Below are positions 54,045-63,597 of a stretch of 64,000 bases of DNA, piece by piece. The DNA is from Methanobacterium sp. Lineage in GTDB: Archaea; Methanobacteriota; Methanobacteria; Methanobacteriales; Methanobacteriaceae. The DNA lies in assembly GCA_018263005.1 (NCBI GenBank), contig JADFDH010000005.1, positions 88,195 to 152,194 of the forward strand, given 5' to 3'. Position 1 is the stretch's first letter, and the number at the start of each line of letters is the position of its first letter. The notes below the pieces were generated by a model. The model did not search any database. It saw only the letters and a program-made list of their open reading frames with translations, and had not been told where the DNA came from. A program made the position numbers and the translations under genes.

Positions 54045-55052
54045 ATGTGGAAATCCATAGGAAGCCTTTTACATGGAGATCCGGTTGATATAGTGGAAGT
54101 AGAGCGTGTTCGAGACCTAATTTTATATGAAGGTAAGGAATTTAAAAATAAGATAATAAAATTTTTTGTCCTGTTAATTCTTGCCTCGGGCATTGCAACT
54201 TATGGACTTATAGGTGATTCTGTGGCGGTGATTATTGGAGCCATGATAATCGCCCCTCTAATGCTACCAATTATGGGGCTTGCATATAGTATAAGTGCGG
54301 GTGATAGTACCGCTATGAAAAGTTCGCTGATTTTAAGCATGGGAGGGATAATTGTTGCTATTGCAGTGGGATTCTTTTTGACATTACCCATTAATTTCAT
54401 TTTTCAGCCGGATAATATTACTCAGATAATGGTTAGAACTTCACCACGTCTATTAGACCTTCTTGCAGCCCTGGTTACAGGATTTGCAGGTGCATTTGCA
54501 ATGTCCCGCCGTGATATATCAGATACATTGCCCGGAGTTGCGATTGCCATATCTCTTGTTCCTCCACTTGCCAATACAGGGATTCTTCTAGCAACTTTTA
54601 ACTATTCACTTGCCCTGGGAAGTTTCCTTCTTTTTATGACTAACTATTTTGCTATACTCATCACTGGGGCTGTCTTATTCGGAATCATGGGATTTTCAAA
54701 GGTAACACTATTAGAAAGATCATTAAATGCAAAAAGAAAGGGCATAGCAATTGTCATAATAAGCTTAATTGTAATAATATTCCCCTTAGGCTATAATGGC
54801 TACAATATTTATATGGATAATAATATAACTCAAACAGTTGAAGAAGCATCAAATACATGGCTTGTAGGTAGCGGATATGAATTAACCTCAGTAGATGTCC
54901 AATCGCAAAATCACACAGTAATCGTGAGAATTATAGGAAATGGTGAATTACCCCCTATCCAAAAGCTTGAGGATCAGGTTAAAGGTAAGATTTATGGGAG
55001 AAATATCAAGGTTGAAGTTATTTATTCAAATAGCTATTTAATTAATACTTAA
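54045..55052 (+). CDS. DUF389 family membrane protein
   Basis: A 335-residue protein of the TIGR00341/DUF389 family. Five to six membrane helices with the typical GDSVAVIIGAMIIAPLMLPIMGLAYSIS and DTLPGVAIAISLVPPLANTGI, then a C-terminal soluble domain (EVIYSNS) of about 85 residues. Function not established. Confidence 0.92.
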   Translation: MWKSIGSLLHGDPVDIVEVERVRDLILYEGKEFKNKIIKFFVLLILASGIATYGLIGDSVAVIIGAMIIAPLMLPIMGLAYSISAGDSTAMKSSLILSMGGIIVAIAVGFFLTLPINFIFQPDNITQIMVRTSPRLLDLLAALVTGFAGAFAMSRRDISDTLPGVAIAISLVPPLANTGILLATFNYSLALGSFLLFMTNYFAILITGAVLFGIMGFSKVTLLERSLNAKRKGIAIVIISLIVIIFPLGYNGYNIYMDNNITQTVEEASNTWLVGSGYELTSVDVQSQNHTVIVRIIGNGELPPIQKLEDQVKGKIYGRNIKVEVIYSNSYLINT

Positions 55053-55138
55053 TGTAATGTTTTATTAGAAATTAGAATTCAGGTGTCTTAATTATTAAAG
55101 TTTAGCATTTACTGGGATTATTTTTTTATAATTAATTT

Positions 55139-55411
55139 CTATAAGATTACTGGAATTGAATCAGTGGACACAGGATATTTCTCAATGCAAACATTTTCAT
55201 AGTTTGGATATTGCATTGATGCTTGTTTTATTATTATTGTATCATTTTCCTGTCCATTGGCGTATATGTCAAGATATAATTTAAAAATATTTTTTCCTAG
55301 TTTATTAATGCCATGTGTGACAATTTTTTGCTGTCGTGTAGAGCGAGTGCTGTTCATAATGTAAAATACTAGAAAAATTATTTTCAGAAGAAAATAAACT
55401 TCTATTACCAA
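55139..55411 (-). pseudogene. probable gene remnant overlapping repeat copy E
   Basis: An open frame of up to 90 codons. The last 55 residues (INKLGKNIFKLYLDIY ... CIEKYPVSTDSIPVIL) read like the end of a folded protein, but the N-terminal part runs through repeat copy E and there is no ribosome-binding site. It may be the tail of a gene truncated by repeat-mediated recombination. It could also be chance. Confidence 0.35.
55308..55360 (+). repeat. dispersed repeat, copy E
   Basis: ATGCCATGTGTGACAATTTT and GTCGTGTAGAGCGAGTGCTG followed by TTCATAATG. Aligns with copies D and F and, in its second half, with the MBL gene end. Confidence 0.55.
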
Positions 55412-55478
55412 ATTTAGAGAATATTTTAATTTTTGAGCTTTAATTTATAATCTTAAGATTAAAGAAGTATTTTAATTC

Positions 55479-56453
55479 CTATTTTTTATTTGAATGTAAA
55501 TAGTCCATTATTTTAGTTGTATTCTCTTTTACAAATTGATAAGCTTTAATAAACCTTTTTATTTCTTCTTCATCCATACGTATTGGTATAATATTCTCTA
55601 AACCGTTTTTACCAATTATAGATGGTATTCCCAAGCATATGTCATTTATTCCTTCTATTTCATCTTCCAAATAAGTAGAAACAGTGAATATCTTTTTTTC
55701 ATCCTTAATAACTGCTTGGACTACATTGGAGATTGATAAAGCAGGACCATATTCGGTTGAACCTTTACTTCCAATTATATTACTGCCTGCAGAAATTACT
55801 TTTTTTATAGTTTCTTCTACATTGAAGTCAGAGAGATCACGAATATATTCATATTTGATAAAGTCCTTTATGGGTATGCCTCCAATGGCGGTTAAACTCA
55901 TAAGTGGAACCATATGTATTCCATGCTGTCCTATTACACGGGTATGGATTTCGTTTACGTGAACTTTAAAATGCTTTGCCATATAAGTTTTCATTCTTAG
56001 AGAATCTAAATGATTTCCCAATCCGAAAATCCTGGATTTGCTAATTCCGGATTTTTTAAAAGCCACATAAGTCATTACATCCACAGGATTGGTTACTACC
56101 AACACAATAGAATCCGGTGAGTGTCTATAAATATCTTGAGAGTAATTGGAAACTATCTTAGAGTTTATCTTTGCCAATTCCATTCTTGGGATGTTTTTTT
56201 TCCTGGCATTTCCTGCGGTTAAAATTATTACATCAGATTCCTGGATATGCTCAATGTTACTGGATGTTTCAATTGAGATATCTGATCCCATAGCGGCCAA
56301 TGCGTCAAAGATGTCTAAAGATTCTCCTTTGATCTTATTTAGGCTACTTTCACGAGAGATAAGAACCAATTCATCAACAAATCCCTTTTCAGCTAATGAA
56401 AAGGCCGTTGTACTGCCTACACTACCGGATGCTCCGATAATACTTACTTTCAT
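55479..56453 (-). CDS. mdh: malate dehydrogenase (LDH-like, MJ0490 type)
   Basis: Interconverts oxaloacetate and malate. The 324-residue protein has the Rossmann motif IIGASGSVGS, then LVLISRESS where the NAD(P) specificity residues lie (Arg instead of an acidic residue suggests NADP), VTNPVDVMTY, GLGNHLDSLR for substrate arginine and catalytic His in IGQHGIHMVP. It closely matches the MJ0490-type LDH-like malate dehydrogenases of methanogens. The His-adjacent GQHGIH replaces the usual GEHGDS. In this organism it would operate in the reductive branch to succinyl-CoA. Confidence 0.93.
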   Translation of the reverse strand: MKVSIIGASGSVGSTTAFSLAEKGFVDELVLISRESSLNKIKGESLDIFDALAAMGSDISIETSSNIEHIQESDVIILTAGNARKKNIPRMELAKINSKIVSNYSQDIYRHSPDSIVLVVTNPVDVMTYVAFKKSGISKSRIFGLGNHLDSLRMKTYMAKHFKVHVNEIHTRVIGQHGIHMVPLMSLTAIGGIPIKDFIKYEYIRDLSDFNVEETIKKVISAGSNIIGSKGSTEYGPALSISNVVQAVIKDEKKIFTVSTYLEDEIEGINDICLGIPSIIGKNGLENIIPIRMDEEEIKRFIKAYQFVKENTTKIMDYLHSNKK

Positions 56454-56708
56454 TTTATCGCCAAATAATAGACATATAATTTATTTTTGGATTTATTCTG
56501 ACTAATTCCTTTATGATTTTTAGGCTATGATATATTGTTAAATTAATTCTTTGTATAATTGATATTATCTTACTTCTTTTTCTCTTTTACATTTTAGCAA
56601 ATTATTGGAAATTTCTTTTAAAAATATTTAATTGTGAAATTGATCCATTATTGATGAGATTATTAAAAAAAGTAGATTAAATATAGTTTAAAATAGATAT
56701 TAATAATT

Positions 56709-57890
56709 ATGTTATGGACTGATTTCAGCTTACTCCTTTTAGGAATATTTATTCTCTTATCCAGTCTTATATCCTTACGTTTCGGAATATCAGTGGCAAT
56801 AATTGAAATCATTTTTGGAGTGATTGCCGGGAATATGGGCCTTATAAACATTCAAGACTGGATGATTTTTATTTCAAGTTTTGGAGGTATTTTCCTTACT
56901 TTCCTGGCCGGAGCTGAGACAGACATCACTCTTATGAAAAAAAATCTGAAAGAAAGTCTATCTATTGGTATTGCATCCTTTTTCATGCCATTTATCACTG
57001 TATTTTTATTAACATATTTTTTCGCAGGATGGAATTATTTAGCATCCCTTTTGGCTGGTGTGGCTCTTTCAGAAACGGCAGTGGCAGTGGTGTACTTTGT
57101 ATTGGTAGAAAATAACTTATTACTAACTAATACCGGGAAAAGGATAATGGCAGCTACTTTCATAACTAACTTAGGAACCGCTTTGGCATTAAGTTTTTTA
57201 TTCATAAATCCTACATTTTATACTCTAATGTTTTATGTTATATCCATTGTAGTCATTGTTTTGGCAACCTGGTTTTCGCATCTAATTTTTGATAATGAAC
57301 GCTTCCAGAATAAGGTTATTGAACCAGAAATAAAATATATATTCATGTTGTTGCTTGTTTTTATGGTTTTCGCCCAATTGGGGGGTGCTCAGGCTATTTT
57401 ACCCGCATTTATATTAGGATTATCGATGTCACGGCGTTTGGTGGGGAATAAGCAGAGCATTGAAGTAAAAAAAAGAATGAAAACTGTGGCTTTTGCATTC
57501 ATTACTCCCATTTTTTTCATAATAGGGGGAATGAAATTATCATTATACTTTATTATAGCTAACCTTCCCTTATTCATATCACTTCTTCTGATTAGACAAT
57601 TAAGTAAAATGGTTGGGATTCATATTTTTGCTCGTCGTTATATCGAAGCCTACAGAACATACACAACTTTACTTCTTAGTACAGGTCTAACCTTTGGACT
57701 GATAGCTAGTTTGTTTGGATTTTCTGCTGGTTATTTGGATCAGATGCAGTATTCACTTCTCACGGGTGTTCTTATTGTCAGTGCAATTATACCAACTCTC
57801 ATTGCCCAAAAGTGGTATAGTCCTCTTCACTCTGAGGATCTGTTAGATGCTAACTTAAGGCAGGTTAATGGTGAAAATTTGGAAGAATAA
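56709..57890 (+). CDS. Na+/H+ or K+/H+ antiporter (CPA2/Kef type)
   Basis: A 393-residue antiporter with eleven to twelve membrane helices (LLGIFILLSSLISLRFG, AGVALSETAVAVVYF, ILPAFILGLSMSRR). It lacks the C-terminal RCK/TrkA-N domain of full-length Kef proteins and ends after the last helix. Cation specificity cannot be told. Divergent from mdh across 255 bases. Confidence 0.88.
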   Translation: MLWTDFSLLLLGIFILLSSLISLRFGISVAIIEIIFGVIAGNMGLINIQDWMIFISSFGGIFLTFLAGAETDITLMKKNLKESLSIGIASFFMPFITVFLLTYFFAGWNYLASLLAGVALSETAVAVVYFVLVENNLLLTNTGKRIMAATFITNLGTALALSFLFINPTFYTLMFYVISIVVIVLATWFSHLIFDNERFQNKVIEPEIKYIFMLLLVFMVFAQLGGAQAILPAFILGLSMSRRLVGNKQSIEVKKRMKTVAFAFITPIFFIIGGMKLSLYFIIANLPLFISLLLIRQLSKMVGIHIFARRYIEAYRTYTTLLLSTGLTFGLIASLFGFSAGYLDQMQYSLLTGVLIVSAIIPTLIAQKWYSPLHSEDLLDANLRQVNGENLEE

Positions 57891-57914
57891 TATAAAAAAA
57901 TCTGTGAATATGTT

Positions 57915-57963
57915 ATGCCGACACCTTTACTGGCATTGTAGGTGGGGTAATGGACATGAAGCT
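57915..57963 (+). repeat. dispersed repeat, copy C
   Basis: ATGCCGACACCTTTACTGGC, then TTGTAGGTGGGGTAATGGAC and ATGAAGCT. In the frame that matches the MBL gene it reads RWGNGHEAIK, close to the real C terminus RVGAGHEALK. Starts 25 bases after the antiporter stop. Confidence 0.6.
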
Positions 57964-58130
57964 ATTAAAATAAATATTTAAACTATTTACAGATATTTAT
58001 GATATCATAATGTGCTTTAATTTAATTTTCCTGCCATTTCTGTATTAATATGGACAAATGTGTCTGGTGGTCTTATTTAAGCCATCTATAATGTGTTTCT
58101 AATTGATATTATTATAGCTCCATGAAATGG

Positions 58131-58343
58131 TATTTAATTAAATTATACAAATTTGTGAAATATATCACTAAAAATACATTTATATTTATTTTTTTGTGAA
58201 AAAAGACATTGTGTTGGAGAATAGTATTTAATTAAATTAAATTATCATGATTCTTATTAAACCAAAACCAAATCATATTGGAATAAAGAAATGATTAATA
58301 AGATACATTGAGTTTTTTAAAAAATGGGATATTTAATTAATTA
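58131..58343. repeat. three TATTTAATTAA-type motifs
   Basis: TATTTAATTAAATTA at 58131 and 58225 and TATTTAATTAATTA at 58330 upstream of the surface protein gene. They may be operator or promoter elements; AT-rich chance is not excluded. The rest of 57964-58363 shows no gene. Confidence 0.3.
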
Positions 58344-58363
58344 AAACAATAGGGGGTTATTTG

Positions 58364-59485
58364 ATGTGGTATAAATCCCACTATGAAATGATAAAAAGAT
58401 TAATTGTTTTTATTCTATTTATAAATCTGATAAGTGTGATTATTTGTGGAGCTTCCTTTGCAAGTGAATCATCAAATGTTTCACAGAACACACCTAGTGG
58501 AAATAGTGAAACCCTCTTACAATTTAGTTATTCTTTTGGAGATAATCAGAGTTCAAAATACTCATCCACTGACCTAGTCAATCAGACAGTGAATTTTCTG
58601 GACTTATCTGATTGTTGTTCTGTACTTATACACGTTAGTGATAGTCATGATGTTATCGCCCACAGGAGGGACTCCAGTTGGCCTAGAATTATCTATGTCA
58701 ATGATACTTTTAAGATTAATGGGAAAGATGCTGTTGAACAATATAAAACAAATGAAGGACTTAAAGATTTTTTCCATGTATTAATAACAAATGATGGATG
58801 GATAATAGGTTGTGGTGGTACCAGTGAAAATATGCCATTAGAAGTTCTTGCCTCTGAAATAATGAGTTTTGGAAATATAAATTACAATTTCCTGGATCAA
58901 GCCAAACTAATTTTAAGTTGTATGACCAAGGGGCATTTTATTATCAAGTCTCCGGACAATACTGTGGGAATAGTTATCACCAATAATAATACTCAAACAT
59001 TTTTTGAATACTTGTATAAAATGAGTGATGGTGATTTTATCTGCTGCCCAAACGACCCTTTCTATTACCAGGAGGGAAAATATACCACTATTAATACGGA
59101 TCCCGTTCTAGCGGCCATTTATATCGCCGGAACAGATCAATATGCTCATATTTTAAGGCGTAATTTAATGACATATGATGTCTTAAGAACTTCAACTTCA
59201 ACTCTAATAACAGTCTATGCTTCATTTGATGGGGGCACCCTGGTGAATGGTAGTGGAAGCCCTGATGATGTAATGTTTAGAGATATATTAACTAACGGCC
59301 AAGCATTACCTAAAATCCCTGGAAAAATTAAGATTGGAGAAATTATATTCCAGAAAAAAATAGAACCAGTGATCATTGTTTCAGCAAATACTATTGGAAT
59401 GCAGGATACTGGACTTCCAATATCCGTATTAATATTAGCTCTTATTTTTACAATCGGAGGAATATTAGTTAATAAAAAATCATAA
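58364..59485 (+). CDS. secreted surface protein with sortase-like C terminus
   Basis: A 373-residue protein with a signal peptide (RLIVFILFINLISVIICGASFA) and a C-terminal anchor: MQDTGLPISVLILALIFTIGG followed by VNKKS. A QDTG motif, hydrophobic helix and basic end form a sortase-type sorting signal. The body (about 45-340) has paired cysteines (DLSDCCSVLIHV, FICCPNDPF) and a segment SHDVIAHRRDSSWP that is faintly like Ntn-type hydrolases, so an enzyme role is possible but unproven. The ATG at 58364 follows AGGGGGTTAT. Sortase at 18487 could be its partner. Confidence 0.78.
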   Translation: MWYKSHYEMIKRLIVFILFINLISVIICGASFASESSNVSQNTPSGNSETLLQFSYSFGDNQSSKYSSTDLVNQTVNFLDLSDCCSVLIHVSDSHDVIAHRRDSSWPRIIYVNDTFKINGKDAVEQYKTNEGLKDFFHVLITNDGWIIGCGGTSENMPLEVLASEIMSFGNINYNFLDQAKLILSCMTKGHFIIKSPDNTVGIVITNNNTQTFFEYLYKMSDGDFICCPNDPFYYQEGKYTTINTDPVLAAIYIAGTDQYAHILRRNLMTYDVLRTSTSTLITVYASFDGGTLVNGSGSPDDVMFRDILTNGQALPKIPGKIKIGEIIFQKKIEPVIIVSANTIGMQDTGLPISVLILALIFTIGGILVNKKS

Positions 59486-59515
59486 TTTATTTAATTATGT
59501 ATTCGTTGGTGAAGA

Positions 59516-59685
59516 TTAGATCTTACAATTCATCTTTAAAGTTACTTTCAGTGATTCTTTGGATTTATCTCTTAATTTGATGTCTTTTTCACTCTTTAGA
59601 ACTTCATCTAAAGCAAAATTAAACATCTCAAAGATAATCCTATTTAAACTGAGTCCTTTTTCAATTAAATAGTACTCCGTCTAAC
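59516..59685 (-). pseudogene. fragment of an unrecognised gene
   Basis: Reading minus, an open frame of about 55 codons (YLIEKGLSLNRIIFEMF, then VLKSEKDIKLRDKSKES) ends at 59516, with a stop just before it. The composition looks coding, but there is no start or ribosome-binding site. It may be the tail of a lost gene. Family not recognised. Confidence 0.3.
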
Positions 59686-59837
59686 CTGCGGATGAGTTTA
59701 AAACTATTTTTTCAACTATGCCGTTGTCATGTGAATTTTAATATTTTTTAAGAGATTTACTATGGGATTATAAATGGAAAGGTGCTTATGGTAGTAAATT
59801 GGGATGATATACTAATGCTATAATTAATGGTTAACTA

Positions 59838-60008
59838 ATGACAGAAGAAGAAAATTTAGTAACTTATTGCGTGCTTCATTGTAGGGATTGCCTTAATTCT
59901 CCGGGATATGTCGTTTATTTGGTGAAATAGCTGCGGAAGGAGTTAAGGAAATTCAAGTTTAATGAAATATTCCCTAGGTATATGCCGACACATTTGCCTA
60001 TCGTGTAG
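59838..60008 (+). pseudogene. decayed DUF3795 gene copy
   Basis: Starts MTEEENLVTYCVLHCRDCLN, similar to the intact gene at 51268 (MPDENLIAYCGLYCEDCFN). It then meets an in-frame TAG (59928), directly followed by LRKELRKFKFNEIF, matching LRKELRKNKFTEV of the intact protein. The frame ends soon after within repeat copy D. It lacks all later cysteine motifs. Clearly a remnant. Confidence 0.7.
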
Positions 60009-60025
60009 GGCGGGTGCTGGTTACT
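59982..60025 (+). repeat. dispersed repeat, copy D
   Basis: ATGCCGACACATTTGCCTAT followed by CGTGTAGGGCGGGTGCTGGT. Same order as copies B, C and E. It joins directly to the truncated end of the DUF3795 pseudogene. Confidence 0.6.
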
Positions 60026-60069
60026 AAATCCTAAAACGAAGGAAAAATGAAAAGAAATGATTTTGAAGG

Positions 60070-60079
60070 TTTATATTAA
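60070..60079 (+). promoter_or_regulatory. TATA-box candidate for the AttH-like gene
   Basis: TTTATATTAA lies 52 bases before the ATG at 60122, a good box A position. Inferred from sequence. Confidence 0.45.
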
Positions 60080-60121
60080 AATAAAATATTAAACTTTAAT
60101 CCCATTACATGAGTGATATGA

Positions 60122-61795
60122 ATGGTAAAAAATAAATTAAACGATTTAGATGATTTAACCAGGGAAAACATAGCCCTTGCCATGTGGATGAAGAAATTAA
60201 AATCAAAAAACGTACCAAAAGATGTGCAAAAACGTTTATTAAGTAAAAAAAACAGTGCAGAAGCATTTGGAGAGAGAATGCGATATCGTATTCAGGATCT
60301 TTTAGATAATCCTGATTCTTATACTCCCAGCTACAAAAAAAGATATAAAAAACTATTGGATCATTGCGACTCACTTTCATCAATCCAGGCCTATGCAATG
60401 AATCATCTATTGGGAACAGACAGTAGCCGTGGTTATCAGAATATTCCTGATCAATCCAATATCCAGTTCCCACGTGACTTTGCTCCCCAATTAGGATACC
60501 AGGTAGGATGGCATTTCATCGTGGGCAACTGCAAAGACACACGGGGACGGGAATATGGGATTTTGGTTTCATTTTACCATTATTCGTTACTACCTCCAGA
60601 GATAGCCTATGGTTTTGGTTTGTCTGACTGGGATAATCAAATATTTGAGATGCAATTAGCAGTGGCTCGAGCCGGAGAACAACACCTTCAGACCAGGCCA
60701 TTCGCTATAGCGGGGACTACTGGGCTTTTAAAATTCAAAAATCAACCATTCCATTATGAAGCTGGGAAAAATAGTATAATTTCTGAAAAAGAAGATGAAC
60801 TCTTCCCACTAAGGGTGAAAGCATGGGGAGTTAACCAGGGTGGTGAGGAAGATGTGGAGATCGAAGTTGACTTGGGATTATCATCCAACAAAGACTTCCT
60901 TCTCCAGGGCAATAAAGGATGTTTACCTTGTTGCTGTGGAATTGGAACCCTATATTATTCTGCAACCAACCTTTCTCTGGAATCTGGCAGTCTCTTGATG
61001 TTAGATGGTGAGGAGATCATCCTAAATCAGGGTAAGTTTTGGTTCGACCATCAGTGGGGTAACGCACTGGAACCATTGGGAAACAGCAGATGTAAAGTAG
61101 TCAGAGCAGCCAGCACCCTGTCTAAAACTTCTCATTCCAGAGGTTGGGACTGGTTCATGGCCCAATTTGAAGGTGAACGGGAGATGACCATGTACGCGCC
61201 CCACACCGATAAAAATCTAGATTTCTACTGGCAAAAAAGTGAAGAACCACCAGGGACCATGGAAGTAGCAGTAAAAGGACAATACATAGACCCAGAAAAG
61301 AATGTAACAGATATGAAGGGCACACTTATCATTGATAAATGGGTTAAAAGTGTGAAATCATCCTATCCACTACATTACTTCATCACCAACACCTGGTACC
61401 CCGACCGCTGGGAGTTCAAGTTTCTAGATATGGTACCGGAAGATATAAGTCATTTCATTATGACTCCCATCGTGGAGGGAGGGCAGACAGGTTACAACGC
61501 CAGCGGAGCCCAGTATTCAGAGGGAGGTGTCTATATCCGAGATCCAGAACAACGATATTTGGGTAAGGGGTTCGCAGAATCGGTTTACTATGCAGATGCA
61601 CATCCCAATATGCTTCACCTGGCAGGTATTCCGAACACCCCTGAAATGCGAAAACTACTAGAAACACCTGAGCCATCCCCTATATTGAAATTAAAGGGCT
61701 TCTTATACATGGCCTGGCCCCCGCACCAGAAGAAAATTAAAACGATTCTGGAGAAATGTTTAAAACAGGGTTTACCAACTGATTATATTGGATAA
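60122..61795 (+). CDS. AttH/CrtC lipocalin-like protein
   Basis: A 557-residue protein. After a helical N-terminal stretch (1-100) it shows the beta-rich domain of the AttH/carotenoid 1,2-hydratase superfamily: FPRDFAPQLGYQVGWHFIVG, GKFWFDHQWGN, WDWFMAQFEGEREMTMY and PDRWEFKFLDM. This two-lipocalin fold is common in bacteria for terpenoid or carotenoid hydration and rare in methanogens. No carotenoid genes lie near, so the substrate is unknown; archaeal isoprenoids are one idea. GTGAT lies before the ATG. Confidence 0.8.
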   Translation: MVKNKLNDLDDLTRENIALAMWMKKLKSKNVPKDVQKRLLSKKNSAEAFGERMRYRIQDLLDNPDSYTPSYKKRYKKLLDHCDSLSSIQAYAMNHLLGTDSSRGYQNIPDQSNIQFPRDFAPQLGYQVGWHFIVGNCKDTRGREYGILVSFYHYSLLPPEIAYGFGLSDWDNQIFEMQLAVARAGEQHLQTRPFAIAGTTGLLKFKNQPFHYEAGKNSIISEKEDELFPLRVKAWGVNQGGEEDVEIEVDLGLSSNKDFLLQGNKGCLPCCCGIGTLYYSATNLSLESGSLLMLDGEEIILNQGKFWFDHQWGNALEPLGNSRCKVVRAASTLSKTSHSRGWDWFMAQFEGEREMTMYAPHTDKNLDFYWQKSEEPPGTMEVAVKGQYIDPEKNVTDMKGTLIIDKWVKSVKSSYPLHYFITNTWYPDRWEFKFLDMVPEDISHFIMTPIVEGGQTGYNASGAQYSEGGVYIRDPEQRYLGKGFAESVYYADAHPNMLHLAGIPNTPEMRKLLETPEPSPILKLKGFLYMAWPPHQKKIKTILEKCLKQGLPTDYIG

Positions 61796-61922
61796 AGAAT
61801 ATGATGAAATTAACAATTTCTTTTATATTAATAATTAATAGATAATTAAGCTATATTCTTCTCTTTATTCGAAAAGTATTATAAAAGTAGAAATAATAAA
61901 AAAAGGATGATTTTTATGTATA

Positions 61923-63521
61923 TTATTTCAAATGGGGGATTGCTTCTGATTTTAATTTCTTAATATTTCCCTTAGAACTGTACTGATATAGATTCACAAA
62001 TGTAGGGTTTTTATTATCATGGGGTGGTGCGACTACTACAAAAGTCATGGTACATTTGTTTTTATCTATCCAGGTTCCCGAGTTAACATAGACCTGTTTA
62101 CCATCTTCATTTAAACTGGTTATAACTCTTGCATCATGAGTATGTCCAAATATTACTATTTTCTTATCAGAATCAGGATTATCAAAAAATTGAATTCCCG
62201 CTTGTTCATCCAGATGACTAGACAAAGCAGCTTTTAATATTGCTTCTTCCCGGGGGATTTTTATAGGAACTAAGTTATTATCCTGCCGCTCATCCCAGCT
62301 TTCAATAATTCCCTTATGCAATTTAACATCAATATAACAAGTTTCAGGATCCTGATAAGGTAAAAAATCATTTATAGAATAAAATTCAGTTAACCCATCT
62401 AAACCCGTGTTTATAACCTTGTCTTCAAATCCTGAACTCACTGGGAATTCATTAATAAGCTCCATCCAAATGTTCCAGTATAAGAAATATCCGAATTGCT
62501 CTGCTCCCAGATCATTTTTGCGAATTACTGGTAAATCATCATTGTTTGCAGAGCGACCTTCAATAACTGAGCTGGTAGCCATTCTAGTGAAGAAATATCC
62601 TGGCGGGAGTATGGATTCAGTATCGGTTATTTTACGGTTGGAGAAATCAGGTGCGCAGAAGAAATTATAACGGTGCCCATGTTCAATAATCAATTCTGGA
62701 AAATCATCAGGCACATATGCTCCCAGTCCTTTAACATCACGTGCTTCAGATATTCCGGGTAATATACTTTGAATATCACCTGAATCTATTAGGATGTCAT
62801 GGTTTCCAGGTATATAGGTCACTTTAACATTTCCATCTTTTATAACATCATTAAATGCCGCGAATACTGATTTGTTATTTATAGCCACTGCTTTTACAAA
62901 GTCTCGTTGTGTTTTTCCATTGAATGTATCCAGGTGCATGGGAACAAACCATTCATCAACCAAATCACCAGCTATAACCAGTTCTTTTATATGGGGGGAA
63001 TAACGAACCTGTTTTAAGAAATTAACCAACACATCCCTGTTTTGATTTATTTCAGCATAATCGTCATTGGCACCTAAATGTAAATCACTTATAACCATTA
63101 TTAAGGATCTTTCATTGTTTAAATCTGAAATGCCTTCCCTATTTAGATTAAACGAATAATCAATGGCAAAATATAAAATAAATTCCTCCTCTAGCGATGA
63201 ACCATTTAATGAATTCAATTTGGAGTTGATGACAAGTTTATATTCCTCACCTTCGGATAATTTCCCTGATTTATTGATGTATAGAATATCTCTTGAATTC
63301 TCTTTAAAAGTTATTCTAATATCTATTTTTACTTCTTCACCATCAGATCTAATTTTATATAGTTCAATTCCATCTGAAATTGTTTTACTATCCACATCAT
63401 CACTGAATGTTAATATAATGGGGTTTAAATTATCAACAACTATTGGATCTTCGATTTTATTCGAATGAGAGATATTTGATTCAACCCTAAAATTTGGTTT
63501 ATCTATCTTTTTAGAAATCAT
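61923..63521 (-). CDS. metallophosphoesterase with N-terminal Ig-like domain
   Basis: A 532-residue protein. Residues 25-125 form a bacterial Ig-like (SbsA/Big_5) domain (NPIILTFSDDVDSKTI, GKLSEGEEYKLVI), and residues 140-480 a calcineurin-like phosphoesterase: SDLHLG (Asp146, His148), AGDLVDEW, PGNHDILI, EHGHRYNF and FGHTHDARV. The metal site is complete. It resembles LpxH-like hydrolases, but no signal peptide is seen, which is odd for an Ig-like domain. GAGGGT precedes the ATG. Confidence 0.88.
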   Translation of the reverse strand: MISKKIDKPNFRVESNISHSNKIEDPIVVDNLNPIILTFSDDVDSKTISDGIELYKIRSDGEEVKIDIRITFKENSRDILYINKSGKLSEGEEYKLVINSKLNSLNGSSLEEEFILYFAIDYSFNLNREGISDLNNERSLIMVISDLHLGANDDYAEINQNRDVLVNFLKQVRYSPHIKELVIAGDLVDEWFVPMHLDTFNGKTQRDFVKAVAINNKSVFAAFNDVIKDGNVKVTYIPGNHDILIDSGDIQSILPGISEARDVKGLGAYVPDDFPELIIEHGHRYNFFCAPDFSNRKITDTESILPPGYFFTRMATSSVIEGRSANNDDLPVIRKNDLGAEQFGYFLYWNIWMELINEFPVSSGFEDKVINTGLDGLTEFYSINDFLPYQDPETCYIDVKLHKGIIESWDERQDNNLVPIKIPREEAILKAALSSHLDEQAGIQFFDNPDSDKKIVIFGHTHDARVITSLNEDGKQVYVNSGTWIDKNKCTMTFVVVAPPHDNKNPTFVNLYQYSSKGNIKKLKSEAIPHLK

Positions 63522-63597
63522 ATGGAAACCCTCGTTAAATCTAATTTATAGTTGAGTACGTAACCTTTTTAACTAATGAGGTTTATAGTTATTATTC

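Noticed and set aside
60105..60473. Minus-strand 122-codon frame over the AttH-like gene
   Set aside because: Cysteine/phenylalanine-rich shadow of the plus-strand gene, no ribosome-binding site.
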